Of a DNA stretch of 64,000 bases, positions 44,385 to 56,584 are shown one piece after another. The stretch is from Anastatus disparis. Taxonomy: Eukaryota; Arthropoda; Insecta; Hymenoptera; Eupelmidae. Both the position numbers and the translations under genes were made by a program. Below the pieces are notes generated by a model. It searched no databases. It was not told the DNA's origin and saw only the letters and a list, made by a program, of their open reading frames with translations. The first letter of the stretch is position 1. Each line of letters opens with the position of its first letter. The stretch lies in NCBI GenBank assembly GCA_017163975.1, contig JAFFSR010000343.1, forward strand, positions 5,774,001 to 5,838,000. Reading direction: 5' to 3'.

Positions 44385-44760
44385 TAACATCAATAAGGAT
44401 GTAATTAATAGATAAATCTCAATCTTGAGCAATGAAGATTGTCAATTTACAATCTTGGTCTAACAAAAAAATTTCTTTTGAAACTTACACCTATTTATTG
44501 AATTATAAGCATAAAAGTTTTTTCATCCAGATGAGCCTATGTTCACTTTTTAATTCTCAACAATTTTTTTCTTAATTCACGTAAAAATAAATAAAACACA
44601 ACTTTAATAAAAACATTCAATGTATATCATAGTTAAATCACAGCTAATAAAAAAAACAATAATTTAACATCAATAATGTTGTAATATAAAAATGTATCTC
44701 AATCAAGAGCAATGAAAATTGTCAAGTTACCATTTTGATCTCGAAGTAGCGCTTGCGCAG
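44385..44760. repeat. Direct duplication, ~280 bp period
   Basis: The block aatataacatcaataaggat to gattgtcaatttacaatctt (44380-44470) recurs at 44662-44755 (aatttaacatcaataatgtt to attgtcaagttaccatttt). Both hold gagcaatgaa. Confidence 0.75.
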
Positions 44761-44929
44761 TCGTTATAATATTTCAATAAATAACTTAGAAATCAATTAG
44801 ACAATGAAAGCGAAAATGGCCTAAACTTAATATAAATTTTATGATATTTAACATTTTAATCCTCTATCAGTGATCATAAATTTAAGGTCATATGCTGTAA
44901 CTTGGATCACTAATCTTTAGTTAATGTTT

Positions 44930-45190
44930 TCTTAAGGCTCTAAAATTAAAACTACTCGGGGAAAACTAATTTTCAATAGCTTCCGTACTAGTCAATTGAA
45001 AAAATAAATGATATGTGAAATTGGGTGCAATTCCATCGAGTACTTTTTGAGATCTAAGTAACAAAATAAATACAAACATTTTTTTCAAAAATTCAAAATG
45101 TTCTAAAATTAAAACTGCGCTAAGAAAATCAGTTTTCAAAAGTTTCTTTTGATTTGGCGATCAAAAATAATTTCCATGAAAATTTTTAAG
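44930..45190 (-). repeat. 155-bp satellite family, two diverged units (inverted)
   Basis: Two phrases of the type tctaaaattaaaactac/gc..gaaaa..aattttcaa, about 160 bp apart, are inverted relatives of the array at 55025-56270. Confidence 0.65.
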
Positions 45191-45383
45191 GGCACAAAAC
45201 ACCTTTTCCCCCTGCTAGTAAAAAACAAATATATTAATTAGATTTAATCAAATTCTTTGTAAATGAAAATAATATTTAACAGTAGACTAAAATACTTTTA
45301 TTTTAAACTTTTATAAGCTCATTTTGCTTTAGCTATAGCCCCATAATCATTCGATGAACTCTTGTCCTTATAATGGCTCGACC

Positions 45384-45687
45384 GTAAGATTTGACCTGAA
45401 CCACTGAATGGATCTAACTTTTCCAAACTAATTTAACTTCAGTATTAGCATCATTCTCGCGTGAATGAGGGAATTCCTGAAAAACAGAAAATTTTTTAGT
45501 TTTCAACAAAAAATATTAATTTATTAAATAAATTTTAATTTTTTTACCTTACTTTTGGATTTTTTAACAACTTCTAGTCATTCAATTTCAAAACCCTCCA
45601 TTTACGCGAGAATGATGCTAATACTGAAATTAAATCAGTTTGGAAAAGTCAGATCCATCCAGCGGTTCAGCTCAAATCTTACGGGGC
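45384..45687. repeat. Palindrome with ~95-bp arms
   Basis: cgtaagatttgacctgaacc ... agcatcattctcgcg is inverted as cgcgagaatgatgct ... gcggttcagctcaaatcttacg. The central spacer of about 105 bp is AT-rich. It is possibly a MITE with unrecognised ends. Confidence 0.85.
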
Positions 45688-46051
45688 AGCACCTAAAATT
45701 TTTAAAATTCACTATTCGAGAAAAATAGCTTTAAAGTTTTGAATTATTATATCTTAAAATTATTAATGCTATACTTATCTTTTATAGAATTATTTTTTCC
45801 TGGTATTTCTTATTCATATTAGCCTTCAATATAAAAAAGAGATACCAGGCAAAAGAACCTTGTTATTCGACTCAATCAAGCTGGAATGCAAAAAGATATG
45901 TTATTAAAATAATCAATAAAAATAATCTTTCTTATTATAAGATATTTTGTCAGTACTCACCCTTATTCACCAATGGAACTATGTATTTGTTGTAAGAATC
46001 AACAAATACATAGTTACTTGTTACTCTGATGGTTTTTAGAATCACTCGTAC

Positions 46052-46276
46052 CAAAGAAGATAGACGCTTATAGAAGGATATTTCTGGGTTAAATTTTTCG
46101 TCCGAAACGCTGGGTAACACTTTAACATTGTTTGTATATCTATACATATGAAAAATTTGATATATATAGATATAAAAATACATGGGATCTAGTGGCGCCC
46201 TCAGCAGCTGGGTAACTCATTTTTGGCAGAAATTTCCCATTTAAGAGTACGCTTCTATAAGCGTCTATATTCGTTG
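46052..46276. mobile_element. 225-bp MITE, copy 1, 7-bp target duplication
   Basis: Bounded by CTCGTAC on both sides (46045-46051 and 46277-46283). The ends are CAAAGAAGATAGACGCTTAT and, inverted, CAACGAATATAGACGCTTAT. The interior is nearly identical to 53340-53564 (tgggttaaatttttcgtccg, gggatctagtggcgccctca). It encodes no protein. Equal length and strong identity imply recent mobility. Confidence 0.95.
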
Positions 46277-46659
46277 CTCGTACTAACCTTGAATCAGCTG
46301 GAAACTAAGAAATAATATTTAATATGGAGTAATCATTTTATAATTCAAATTCAAAATTAAGAAATCAAATCTAGATTTAAAATTTATATTTTGATTAATA
46401 TTAATATTTATAAATAGAATTTATATTTAAATATGTAATATTAATAAGAATTATACACTTACAAGAATTTAATATGCACCCGGTGTATAGAAATCCATCA
46501 CACCTATTCGTACTTTTCTTTTCAGAGTATGTGCTTCTTTCGAATGAGACTAACTTGATCACTCTACATTGAATTATCTTCTATCATTCAAAGTCCTGAC
46601 CCACTCGACAGATACATTTCTAAGTTCGATGTTCAATTTCTCCAACATCTTGAGAAAGT
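46277..46659. other. AT-rich stretch, nothing recognised
   Basis: No feature beyond the target duplicate at its left edge. It may include unrecognised decayed MULE sequence at its right side. Confidence 0.5.
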
Positions 46660-47275
46660 TATATCAAGATCAGCACTATTTGGGGAAGTCGATTCAAGTT
46701 ATTTTTTAACAGCTTTAGATGTAGAACCTTTTGGCACTTGTTCGTATACTTTTGTTATTTAACAACTTATAGCACTGAACTCTGACTGGGCAACTGGCTT
46801 TGATAAACCTATTAAACTACAAAAACTAGACAAACTTGCAAGTCCATGGCTAAGTACACGAACAGCAAGAACATTATATTTGTTAATTTTATACGTATTG
46901 TCCATAGCACTTTCTCTCTTGTTAGAGTTTACAGTTGCTTATTCATCACAAAAATCACAAATCATATTAATTTTGAATCCTTATCCTCCAAAAGAGGTTT
47001 CAATAAATTTCATCTTATGATGGCACACACTGCAACACAATTTTTCTAACATAAAAGATAGAACGTTGGTATCAACATTTCTATCAATTGCCCTGGAACT
47101 TGAAAATTCTATTCTTTTCAGTTGAGAAAAAGAAGTAGAGGGTCTACTTCTCTTAGCTTCAGAAGAATTTTTTTCACTTTTACTAAGAAATTTCCGTGGC
47201 CTCTTTTTAGATCTTTCTGTAGATCGTTTTCTATCTTGATGTTGGTTATGAAATCTGCCTCTGGTATCTCTTTCA
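46660..47275 (-). pseudogene. Mutator-like transposase, N-terminal fragment
   Basis: The minus strand, read from 47275 downward, gives RDTRGRFHNQHQ, a basic linker, then LEKLCCSVCHHKMKFIETSF, a Cys-pair IQ-like zinc region (ICDFCDE), NTYKINKYNVLAVRVLSHGL and SFCSLIGLSKPVAQSEF. This order matches the N-terminal part of insect Mutator-like transposases, including a zinc region and the AMRxLGxGLxxLxxFC segment, as in the copy at 4514-6228 (FVMRVFGLRLAGCTKFCEIM). Frame breaks and stops are frequent, and no DDE motif follows. It is a different, more decayed lineage than the 3839-6662 element. Confidence 0.6.
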
Positions 47276-47959
47276 TTATTTTACATTTTTGAGGTTCGTA
47301 TTCTTAATGTCAATTTAAGCTTTTTACACTTCAAATACACTTTCTATTAAGATAAAAGTAGAATTTCAGGCGCACATAAAAAAATGTGAAATAACTCGCG
47401 AACGTGTAATTTATTAAAAATTAATAAATTTACGTAAATTAAACCACAAAACCTACTAATAATTTTTAAATGCACTTTAAGTAAACAAACTCACTGCAAA
47501 CTGATCAAACAAATAGCTGAGACTGACTGTCATGTAGCGAAATGATACGAGCAGAAAGCGCGAACGCGCGAAATTCAAATTGATAAAAAATTACACGAAT
47601 AACTATGTGCCACTTGTTTCCTTACAAAATCAAAACGGAATAAAATATGGATGTAAAACTTTTCAGAACTTAAATCAAGATAAATTTTTTGTTAAAATTA
47701 AAAAAATAAACTCTTTTTTTTCAATTAAACCTAAAAAAAAATCAATAAAAATTTAAAAGATTCTATTTAAAATAATTCTTAACATTTTTTTAATTTGTAA
47801 AAATTATATCATTATAGGCTTAATAAATAAAAATAAAATTAAATCTCTTAAAAAAAACTTTTTGGAGATTAATTAATGATTTATGAATTATTGAATTAAG
47901 TAATAAAAAAATAAGTTCTCATAGTGTTTTAATAAGATCAAATTCGATGGTGGGACCGA
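47276..47959. other. AT-rich stretch, nothing recognised
   Basis: A small balanced part (47500-47580, cgcgaacgcgcgaaattc) may hold a transposon end, but no partner was found. Confidence 0.45.
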
Positions 47960-48660
47960 AAAAAAGGTGTTTTGTGCCCTTAAGAAAATTCATAGAGTAG
48001 TTTACGTAAAATATAAAAAAAATGAAAAATCTAAAATTTAAAAAAATTTTTAAAATGGCTATTTTATTAAAACTATTCTAAGTAGACCAATTTTTAATAG
48101 CGTCCGTACTAGTTAATCAAAAAAATAAATTGTATGGACAATTTGAATCAAATCCATCGATTACTTTTCGAAATCTAATTGACTAAATAATACAAATATT
48201 TTTTTCAAAAATTTCAAAATGCTCTAAAATTAAAACTACGCTAATAAAATCAATTTTCAGAAGTTTCTTTTATTTCGAAGATCAAAAATTATTTCCATGC
48301 AAATTTTAAAGCAGATTTATCGGATAGTTTACAAAAAATGCCAAAAAAATGACAAATCATTTTTTTTTTTTAATGACTCTGAAATTAAAACTACGCTAAG
48401 AAAACTAATTCTCAATAGCTTCCCATCAAATAAGACAAAAAAATAAACTAAATTCTATGCAAAATTTGAAGCAAATCCATCGAGTAGTTTTCGAGATCCA
48501 GTTGGCTTACTGAATACACACGCACACACACAAATACATACAAACATTTTCTAAAAATCACTTTTTTCGATTTCCTGAGACCAAATATGTACAAATTAAT
48601 GAAAAAATATAAAATAATTTTTTTTGCCGATATAAAGCTTTCTCTATGAGAAAGCAATAT
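47960..48660 (-). repeat. 155-bp satellite family, about four units (inverted)
   Basis: ctacgct-type phrases at about 48079, 48235 and 48391 are spaced 156 bp, each followed by gaaaa..aattttcaa and tttcttt..atgcaaattt. The block ends at a palindrome, gctttctctatgagaaagc (48638-48656). It is inverted relative to 55025-56270, whose start is also near a gctttctcat phrase (54885). Confidence 0.75.
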
Positions 48661-48688
48661 GTCCCTTAATAAAGAGCAATGACTAATA

Positions 48689-49836
48689 TTGGAGTGTAAG
48701 AAAGAGTTTCAGTTATGTGATTATGTAATGGCGGTAGGCGAAATTGTTCAATCAAAAAACGTTCTATTTGCATTAAAGGTCTTAAATAAAAGAATTAATA
48801 TTTTTCGCGCTAACAAGGAAATAACTGAAAAATTTTTGGCAGAAAATAAGTTTGTATACATTAACAATGTTTAAATTCAAGTTATACCGTACGCTCTAAA
48901 GCATAAACGTATCATTATTTCAAAAGGTTCGCCAATGATTTCACATACTATTCTAAAAGATTATTTTGATAAGTGTAACATTCGCCGAGGCTTCCCGATA
49001 AGTTTTATCAAAGCCAGTATACCTCACGCAGATTATAGTCCCGTTCAAAGTTTTAGACGTCAACTATACATACATCCTGATGATGTAAACAATCTTCCTG
49101 ATAGCATTCGTTTAACTTATGAAGATACTACGTATACTTATCTGAACTGATGTTTTAAAATATTTTATTAGCAAAGCAGAAGGTCATCTAGCAAAGAACA
49201 GCACTGTTATTGATCTTGATCAATCCACGTACTCTAGTTTACCTTCTCAAGAAAATATGAATAGTACGGCAGCTCTCTTAAATACTGCTTTTGTAGAGCC
49301 GACTCTAAAAGACAATATCCCTATACATCTGATGTAAGACAAAGTCATTCAAATGTAGATCCTAGCTCGGTAAGTTCGAAGGCACTTACATCGGAAGATA
49401 ATACGTATTCAAAGTCTCAACAAAACAGTGATCTCGTTGCTTCCTCTTCAAATACAATTGATATATCAGAACCTTCAGTAAGTGTAAATGATGAACATAA
49501 AAAAAATTATTCGTGAGAAAAAAATAATGAATGAAATTAAATCTCTAGACACGAAACTTGAACCTATTGAAGATATTTTTAGAAAAAGATAATAAATTAC
49601 TTAACTTTGCTCAATTTCAAAGCTTCCTGGAGAACACAAAAGGTCAAAAAGAGATTTAGCAACTTATCAGGAGATATACAGATGACATCGAATCCTTATG
49701 CGCCTTCATGTTTGAACTTTACCCACTTTTAGTTGATCGTTCTATTAAATCGAAGTTCACACGCATAATGAAAAAATAGAAAAAAGAATTAGGTTTGGAT
49801 ACTAAACCATTTATTACTGATGATGAATCGTCGTAA
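48689..49836 (+). pseudogene. LINE C ORF1 (gag-like), broken
   Basis: Starting near 48689: NVLFALKVLNKRINIFRANK and ITEKFLAENKFVYINNV. After a stop the frame continues with KRIIISKGSPMISHTILKDY, PISFIKASIPHADYSPVQSF, RRQLYIHPDDVNNLPDSIRL and TYEDTTYTYL. This matches the pattern of I/LOA-type ORF1 proteins upstream of the zinc knuckles, which would bind element RNA. The knuckle region after 49150 is lost or shifted. The C-terminal helical part (FQSFLENTKGQKEI, ESLCAFMFELYPLLVDRSIK) is at about 49590-49790. At least four stops or frame changes. Confidence 0.7.
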
Positions 49837-50100
49837 TAAGATTAAGTAGTCATTTAGTCAGTTTAATCACTATTTTCATGTAATTCAAATATAAATATGG
49901 ATTTAAAAATTATTCAATGGAATATTAATAGTTTCAACAATAATTTTATTATGTTGTAAAAACTGCTCGACGATTATAAAGCTAACATTATTTACATTCA
50001 GGAAACGCATTTTAAAAATGATGAATATCACAAAGAACTAAGATATTTCTGTTGTTACTATAAAAACAGAATAAACTGCAGTAATGCTAGCGGTGGCGTA

Positions 50101-50104
<4 letters not shown>

Positions 50105-50151
<47 letters not shown>
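50105..50151. repeat. (TA)n microsatellite
   Basis: TA run inside the LINE C endonuclease, at a point where the protein reads AIYI; it probably expanded after the element died. Confidence 0.95.
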
Positions 50152-50155
<4 letters not shown>

Positions 50156-51289
50156 ATCTATTTAACAAAGAGATTCCCTTAAAAAGCAATCTAGAAGTTA
50201 CCGCGGTATTGGAGCAATTTAATAAAAAATTAATTTGCTTATGTAATGTTTACTTGCTTAATAGTCATGCCTTTATAAAAGAATAACTTAGTAACCTACT
50301 CGCTTAATTGCCCCAACCTTTCATTTCACTTGACGATTTTAATAGCCATAACTTTAACTGGAGTTGTACTCATACCGATAATAGAGGCAGCATTATAAAA
50401 GACTGTATTAATAGCTCCAAAAACGCAACATTATTAGTTTAATTTCTAATACAAATAATGAGTTATTAAATAATCCAACAGAAATAGCAGACGCTTTCGA
50501 TAATATATTAGGTAAGAATTTTAGCAACTCCAATTACCAACTGGACTTTTTATCAATACAAAATAGCGAAGAAAGAAATGTTATAGATTTTGAAGAAGAC
50601 GCTAGCACTAACTTGTCTTATTTAAACGCTGAAATAAATCTTAATGAAATTATGGATGATTTAGAAATCCTAAAACAGTAAGTAACAGTAGTACTTCTTA
50701 GAAAATCACCAAAAAGTGCAATCATTTATCTTCTAAAAACTTTTAATTTTATCTGAGCTCATGAGAAATTTTCTCAGATATGGAGTAAAGCAATAGTGGT
50801 TCCAGTTCTTAAGTCAGGCAAAGACGCTAGACTGATATCATATACAGCAAATGAGCGCAACAGACCAATTGCGCTCGTTTGCTGTACATGTAAAGTGTTC
50901 GAAAAAATAATCAACAAAAGACTTTTTTGATACATAGAAAAAAATAACCTCATCTCCAACAAACAAAATGATTTTAGGCGCAATCGATCTACTATCGACA
51001 ACTTAGTAGCTCTGCAGACTTACATCGAACAAGCCTTTCACGACAATATGCACTATCTACTAACTAGTTTAGATATCGAAAAATGCTGTATGTTTGGGAG
51101 ACATAGAATAGTTAATACGGTTGCTAATATGGGTATCAAAGGTAATATTTTACATTTCATAAAAAATTTTTTTAAACATAGAACTGTACAGAGTCAAAAT
51201 TTTTCAAATGGGCCATTAAAAATTTACCAGTCGATTTTTATAGATCCTTTTGGATATTTTGAAAGCTTTATATATAAAAATTAATATCC

Positions 51290-51790
51290 TAAAATAATTT
51301 TCGAAATTTTCAATTTTTTAAAAAGTTATTAACAAAGGAAATTTCCAGAACCTTTTTTTTTAAATTGCGATATCTCGGTAAATAATTGGTGAATCCTAAC
51401 GAAATTTTTATCGTATATTTAGAAATAATTAAAGAACATAATAATATATAATTTACGTAAAAAATGTAATTTATTAATAAATAATTAATTTTGTAATAAA
51501 CAAATGCAAATTCAACAAACTTCTTGGTGTCGCAGCTGAAATTTTATTTTACATTTTTATTCATTATTAATTATCTAAACATCTGCACAATAAAATTTAT
51601 GTGATCTCTATTTATAAAATAGTTATAAATATTATAATATGTTACATAGCGGCTGTGGCAGACGCACGGCGCCTGCTGCTACGCCTGACGCTGAGCTTCC
51701 CGACACACTTATATTATCTATAATTTTTCACGATGATTAATAAATCGTCAGAATAGTACATAGCTACCAACTGTTTTTCCTAAAATAATT
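51290..51790. other. Non-coding insertion or replacement within LINE C
   Basis: RT coding stops at about 51240 and later ORF2 coding resumes at about 51820. In between lies AT-rich DNA plus a GC-rich spot (51650-51705, gcacggcgcctgctgctacg). No ends or target duplicates identified. Confidence 0.45.
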
Positions 51791-52990
51791 CCTAGCTTTC
51801 CGTACTGGTTAAATAAACATACACACGCAGATCTCGATATGTACTTAAAAATTAAACTCAACGTATCTACTTATCCTGGAGAAAAATTAGCAGTAGATCT
51901 AAATACCACTTATAAAGACTATTCAGCTATATACACTGTCATTAATTAGCATAATAAGGAGTTCAGCATTGCCATTTGATTACCTGATACTCTGTGTAAA
52001 TCATACGAATGCCAAGAATATTGCTCCAAGGAAACAACCTTTAGTTATTCGATCATCTATCCGTTAAATTATATACAAACCCAAGAGGAAACAAAATTGA
52101 TTATCTTCTGTAACAACTAAAACTTTCTAAAAAAAATAACTTTCAAGATACCAACTTAAATCGGTCCAATCTAATTCAAGAACAATTGTTTCAACTTAAA
52201 AACCCCAAGAATAAATTAATTAAATTATGTTGGATACCAGATATCAATGTGCATAAACAAAACATGGATGACTTAGAAGCTATACTTACAAGCGGCTTCA
52301 TGCTCACCAAAAGGGATCTCTCTGGTCCATTATATAGATCTCAAAAAGTATTGGGCAAAACTGATTAAACAACTTTAGCTATATAAATGGAAAAGTAATG
52401 CTAGCTACGAGTCCCTCAGAATAGAGGACAACTTTTATGAGAAAAGCCCATTAATAAATTGTAGTAGAAAGGAACAGGTAGTCATAACGAGATTACGAAT
52501 TAGGCACACTAATGCTACTCATAATTTTATCATGAAAAAAAAAGAGCGACCGGTGTGTGATCTATGCAAGATAGTGCTAATAGCTGAACATCTACTTCTT
52601 CATTGTGATAAATATGAAAATTACAGACTCTCTCTTAATATGCCTTCGACATCCTTAAAAACTTTATTAAATAACGTAATGAATTGTAAAATAGTGCTTA
52701 AATTTCTCAAAATGTCTCAGTTGTTCTCCCTCATAACCTTGTTAGAATGTAATAATGTTAGGAATACAGTATTATCATAATGTAACATATAGGAATGTTC
52801 TATAATCAATATGATCTTAATAATTATATATTGTAATGTAGTCGCTAATACTCATTCGAGGCGTGTGACTTTAAACGAATAAAATTAAAATGAAAAAAAA
52901 AACAATTCATTATAATATTAATTACAGTTTGAAATGTAAGGTGTTGTGAAAAGTCATAACTCAAGACTATATCGTCAGGTGGGAGGAAGA

Positions 52991-53123
52991 AGGTTACGAT
53001 TCGAAATTGGTCACAAAAAAGTAACGATTCGGGTAAAGCCACAAAAAGGTGACAATTCGGGTTTGGCCACAAAAAAGTACCGATTCGCGTTTAGCCACAA
53101 AAAGGTTACGATTCGGCTGCTTA
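52991..53123 (+). repeat. 28-bp minisatellite, four full copies plus a part
   Basis: Units start at 53012, 53040, 53068 and 53096 with the pattern cacaaaaaagtaacgattcg plus ggtttagc. A partial unit lies at 52991-53011. The period is not a multiple of three, so the overlapping frames are not conserved. Confidence 0.9.
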
Positions 53124-53339
53124 TTTTTTCCTTTAATGTTTTGGATGAGAACGCTGTTGAAAACATAAGAGTTTGTCTCCTGTATGAGGATATCTCTACA
53201 ATTTTTAATCTTTTTATGATGTTTTTGAAAATTCATTTTACAGACGTTACTGGGTTACTCAATGATGCACACTATTTAAAAACATACCTTTTGTACAATC
53301 TGGAAACTCAATTTTTCATGTATCCAGTGAATGTGCCAC

Positions 53340-53564
53340 CAACAAAGATAGACGCTTATAGAAGCGTACTTCTGGGTTAAATTTTTCGTCCGATACGCTG
53401 GGTAACACTTTAACATTGTTTGTATATCTATACATATAAAAAATTTGATATATATAGATATAAAAATACATGGGATCTAGTGGCGCCCTCAGTAGCTGGG
53501 TAACTCATTTTTGGCAGAAATTTCTTATTTAAGAGTACGCTTCTATAAGCGTCTATCTTCGTTG
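53340..53564. mobile_element. 225-bp MITE, copy 2, 7-bp target duplication
   Basis: Bounded by GTGCCAC on both sides (53333-53339 and 53565-53571). The ends are CAACAAAGATAGACGCTTAT and, inverted, CAACGAAGATAGACGCTTAT. It is nearly identical in sequence and exactly equal in length to 46052-46276. The copy 2 ends match each other better than those of copy 1. Confidence 0.95.
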
Positions 53565-53571
53565 GTGCCAC

Positions 53572-54091
53572 CAACGGTATTGTAGATATTTCCATAAAAC
53601 GTAAATTTTTATATGGATAAAATTTCGGAAATTCTATCAGTATCTTCATTTCGTCACTAATCAACATTAATCAATGAGTAATTCGAGAAATAACTATTAT
53701 TTCCAGATATGACCTTCCGATGACATTGTAAATTTTTTTTACCTCGAGTGCAATACTATATTCCTATGTAAAATTAAACGCTGAATTGATTTCTGACATA
53801 AAAAAATACGTATAATCACATTTGAATGAATTAAAATCAATTTTAGAAAATTTTTTATGAAATCTCTAAGTTTGAGCCGCCATTTTGAATTTTTAAAATC
53901 GACACATTGCAAGAGAAAGTAGAGTGTAAGACGAAAATTTTGAGCCCATACACGATTTTTTTGGTGATCTACAATTTTGGACAAAGCCATTATCCATTTG
54001 ACGTGAATTGACACACATATATATGTGAATAATAGTAAATATCTATTAAAAATTATTACAAGTTTCCCGATTCCTTAATTTTTTTATCTTT
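53572..54091. other. AT-rich stretch, nothing recognised
   Basis: No recognised coding or repeat. A minus-strand frame at 53739-54014 has no motif. Confidence 0.5.
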
Positions 54092-55024
54092 GAGTCAAAC
54101 TTTCTAAAGTGAGGTACTAAAAACTGAGTAGTTAAATTTAATTTTTTTACGGATAATTAAAAGGTTTATATTTCAAAATTAATGTCTTGAAATATTTTTG
54201 AAAAATTTTAATTTTTGAGAAAGTTATAAACAAATGAATTTTATTACGCTATTTTGTTTATAAAGTCATTTATTAGCACTTATTTGATAAATATTACTGA
54301 AATTTGGTTCACATATGTACTACTACTAATAGAATAATATAATAGAAAATTTTGTAGTAAAAACCGTAAATTGTTAGAAAAAAAAAATTTAGCAATAGAC
54401 AATAAAAAATTAATTTAATTTCTCGTATAGCCATGAAATTTTTCTAGAGGGGACTTGATTTTTCAAACATAAAACTAAAAATACGTAAAAGAAAATTTTT
54501 GGGTTCTTAATTAGAAAAACATTTATTAAATTTAAATATTGGTGTGTGAGTGTTGACTTTTTAGTTTTCTGTTCATGAAATGAAAACTATCTAAAGAATT
54601 GTTACGGCGTTAATGGGAAATTTGTAGAAAATTCAATCATCGAGAAAATGAAAGGTCATACGATTAGATCAGTCAATTAAAACCAAAAAAAATTCGGGAA
54701 ACTGTGAAAATTTTCCATTTTTTTTTTAAATTTATAACTTTGTTATTTATAAAGATTAGAGCTGAAATTTGGCATAGAAGTAGATAATTAAATCTACTTT
54801 CAAAATGCTAAAGGCAGTTACAATCGGAAGATTAGTTTCTGTGCATTTGCAATTTTAATTTTCCTTCCGGTTTTGCTTTCTCATAAAAAAAGCATTGTAT
54901 CAGCAAAAAAATTTTTTTCTATTTTTTCATTATTTTGTACATATTTGGACTAGAGGAGTCGAAAAGGGTGGTTTCCAGAAAATATCTGTATGCATGTATG
55001 TATGTATGTATGTATGTGTGTGTT

Positions 55025-56270
55025 CTTTACGCCAATTATATCTCGAAAACTACTCGATGGATTTGCTTCCAATTTTGCATACAAGTTAGTTTTTTGTCTA
55101 ATTGGGGGAAGGGGGGGAAGTTATTGAAAATTGGTTTTTTTAGCGTAGTTTTTTTAGAGCTATTTAAAAAAAAATATTTGATTTTTAATTTTTATTTTAT
55201 TTTACGCAAACTCCGCGATGAATTTGCTTAAAAATTGCATGGAAATTCTTTGCGATTGCCAAAAGAAAAAAAAATTCTGAAAATTAATTTTCTTAGCGTA
55301 GTTTTAATTTTAGAGCATTTTGAAAATTTTGATTTTCCATTTATCTTTTGTTTTACGTAAACCACTAGATAAATTTGCTCCAAAATTTTTATGTAAGTTA
55401 TTCGCTACTGTCTGAAGAAAACAAACTTTTGAAAACTAATTTTCTCAGTGCAGTTTTAATTTTAGAACATTTTGAAAAAAAATTTTATTTTCCATTTTTT
55501 TTCTATTCTACGTATATTATTCGATAGATTTTCTTCAAAATTCATATACAATTAATTCGGTATGTTCTGAGAAAAATAAGTTTTTAAAAATTAATTTCCT
55601 TAGAGTAGTTACAATTTTAGAGAATTTTGAATATTTTGAAAATAATTTTGATTCTTCTTTTTTTATTTATTTTTATTTCATGTGAATTATTTGATAGATT
55701 TGTTCTCAAATTTGCAAGAAAATTATTTACGACTGCTAAAAGAAGAGAAATTTTCGAAAACTGATTTTTCTTGCGTAGTTTCTATTTTTAAGCATTTTGG
55801 AAATTTTGAAAAAGAAATTTCTGAAACAAATATTTTATTCATTTAGCCAATTAGATCTCAAAAAATACTCGATGCATTTGCTTCGAATTTTGCATACTAT
55901 CTTTTTTGTCTAAGTGTGCGGGAAGCTATTGAAAATTGGTTCTTTCAGTGTAGTTTTGATTTTGGAACTATTTTCAAAATTGAAAACAAATTTGGATTTT
56001 TTTTTATTCTACGTAAATCACTTTATAAATTTGCTTTGAAATTTTCATGGTAATTATTCGCAACTGCCGAAAGAAGGATGACTTTTAAAAAACCAATTTT
56101 GTTAGCGTAGTTTTAATTTTAGAAAATTGAAAAAATGTTCATTTTCCATTTTTTTTCTATTTTGCGTAAACTATTCGATAGATTTGCTCTAGAATTTAAA
56201 TACAAGTTATTCGCTACTATCTTTATAAAACAAGTTTTAAAAAAATAATTTTCTCAGCGCAGCTCTTTGA
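55025..56270 (+). repeat. 155-bp satellite array, eight diverged units
   Basis: The landmark gcgtag-type box followed by ttttaattttagagcatttt recurs at 55143, 55296, 55448, 55603, 55773, 55948, 56105 and 56257 (intervals 152-175 bp). Each unit also has a tagatttgct box and a gaaaattaattttc box. Inverted relatives are at 44930-45190 and 47960-48660. Confidence 0.85.
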
Positions 56271-56584
56271 TCACTTTTTCTTAATTTTTGATTTAACGCT
56301 CTCACTAATCTTTTCTTTCTCCCTCACTCCCTCTCTTTCCTTCTATCTCACCCTGATACTCATTTTCACACTATTTTCATTTATCCCGCTCTCTCTCCCT
56401 ATTTCCTTATCACTTCCTCACAGTTACTCTCACTCTTTCTTTCCCTTCTCAATTTTTCTTGAATAGAAATTATGTTTTTTACATTGAAATCACATTTAAA
56501 AAAATAAAATCAATCTACTCTAACTAAATGAGCTTATAAAAAAGCATTGCGAGAAAGAATTTAGCAGCGTTTTTTGCTATGTTT

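Larger units (their letters stand above)
49897..52770 (+). pseudogene. LINE C ORF2: endonuclease, RT and C-terminal zinc region, broken
   Basis: The ATG at 49897 begins MDLKIIQWNINSFNNNF, followed by ANIIYIQETHFK and ASGGVAIYI (endonuclease), then a (TA)n expansion. RT pieces: AIVVPVLKSGKDA, NRPIALVCCTCKVFEKIIN, RNRSTIDNLVALQTYIEQAF, LLTSLDIEKCCM. The RT active site (YxDD) is missing because the sequence is replaced at about 51290. The C-terminal piece at 52470-52640 has QVVITRLRIRHTNATHNF and CDLCKIVLIAEHLLLHCDKY, the Cys/His motif typical after RNase H in I-type elements. Numerous stops show long-term decay. Confidence 0.75.
48680..52790 (+). mobile_element. LINE C: I/LOA-like non-LTR retrotransposon, degraded
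   Basis: Order on the + strand: ORF1 gag-like (48689-49836), endonuclease (49897-50450), RT fragments (50650-51240), an inserted non-coding stretch (about 51290-51790), then C-terminal regions (51820-52770). A (TA)n run sits within the endonuclease. The overall organisation, with a C-terminal zinc motif after RT, fits the I/LOA group. A second ORF1 copy is at 23700-24775. Confidence 0.75.

Noticed and set aside
52991..53123. CRISPR array
   Set aside because: The 28-bp units are contiguous without unique spacers, in a eukaryotic context.
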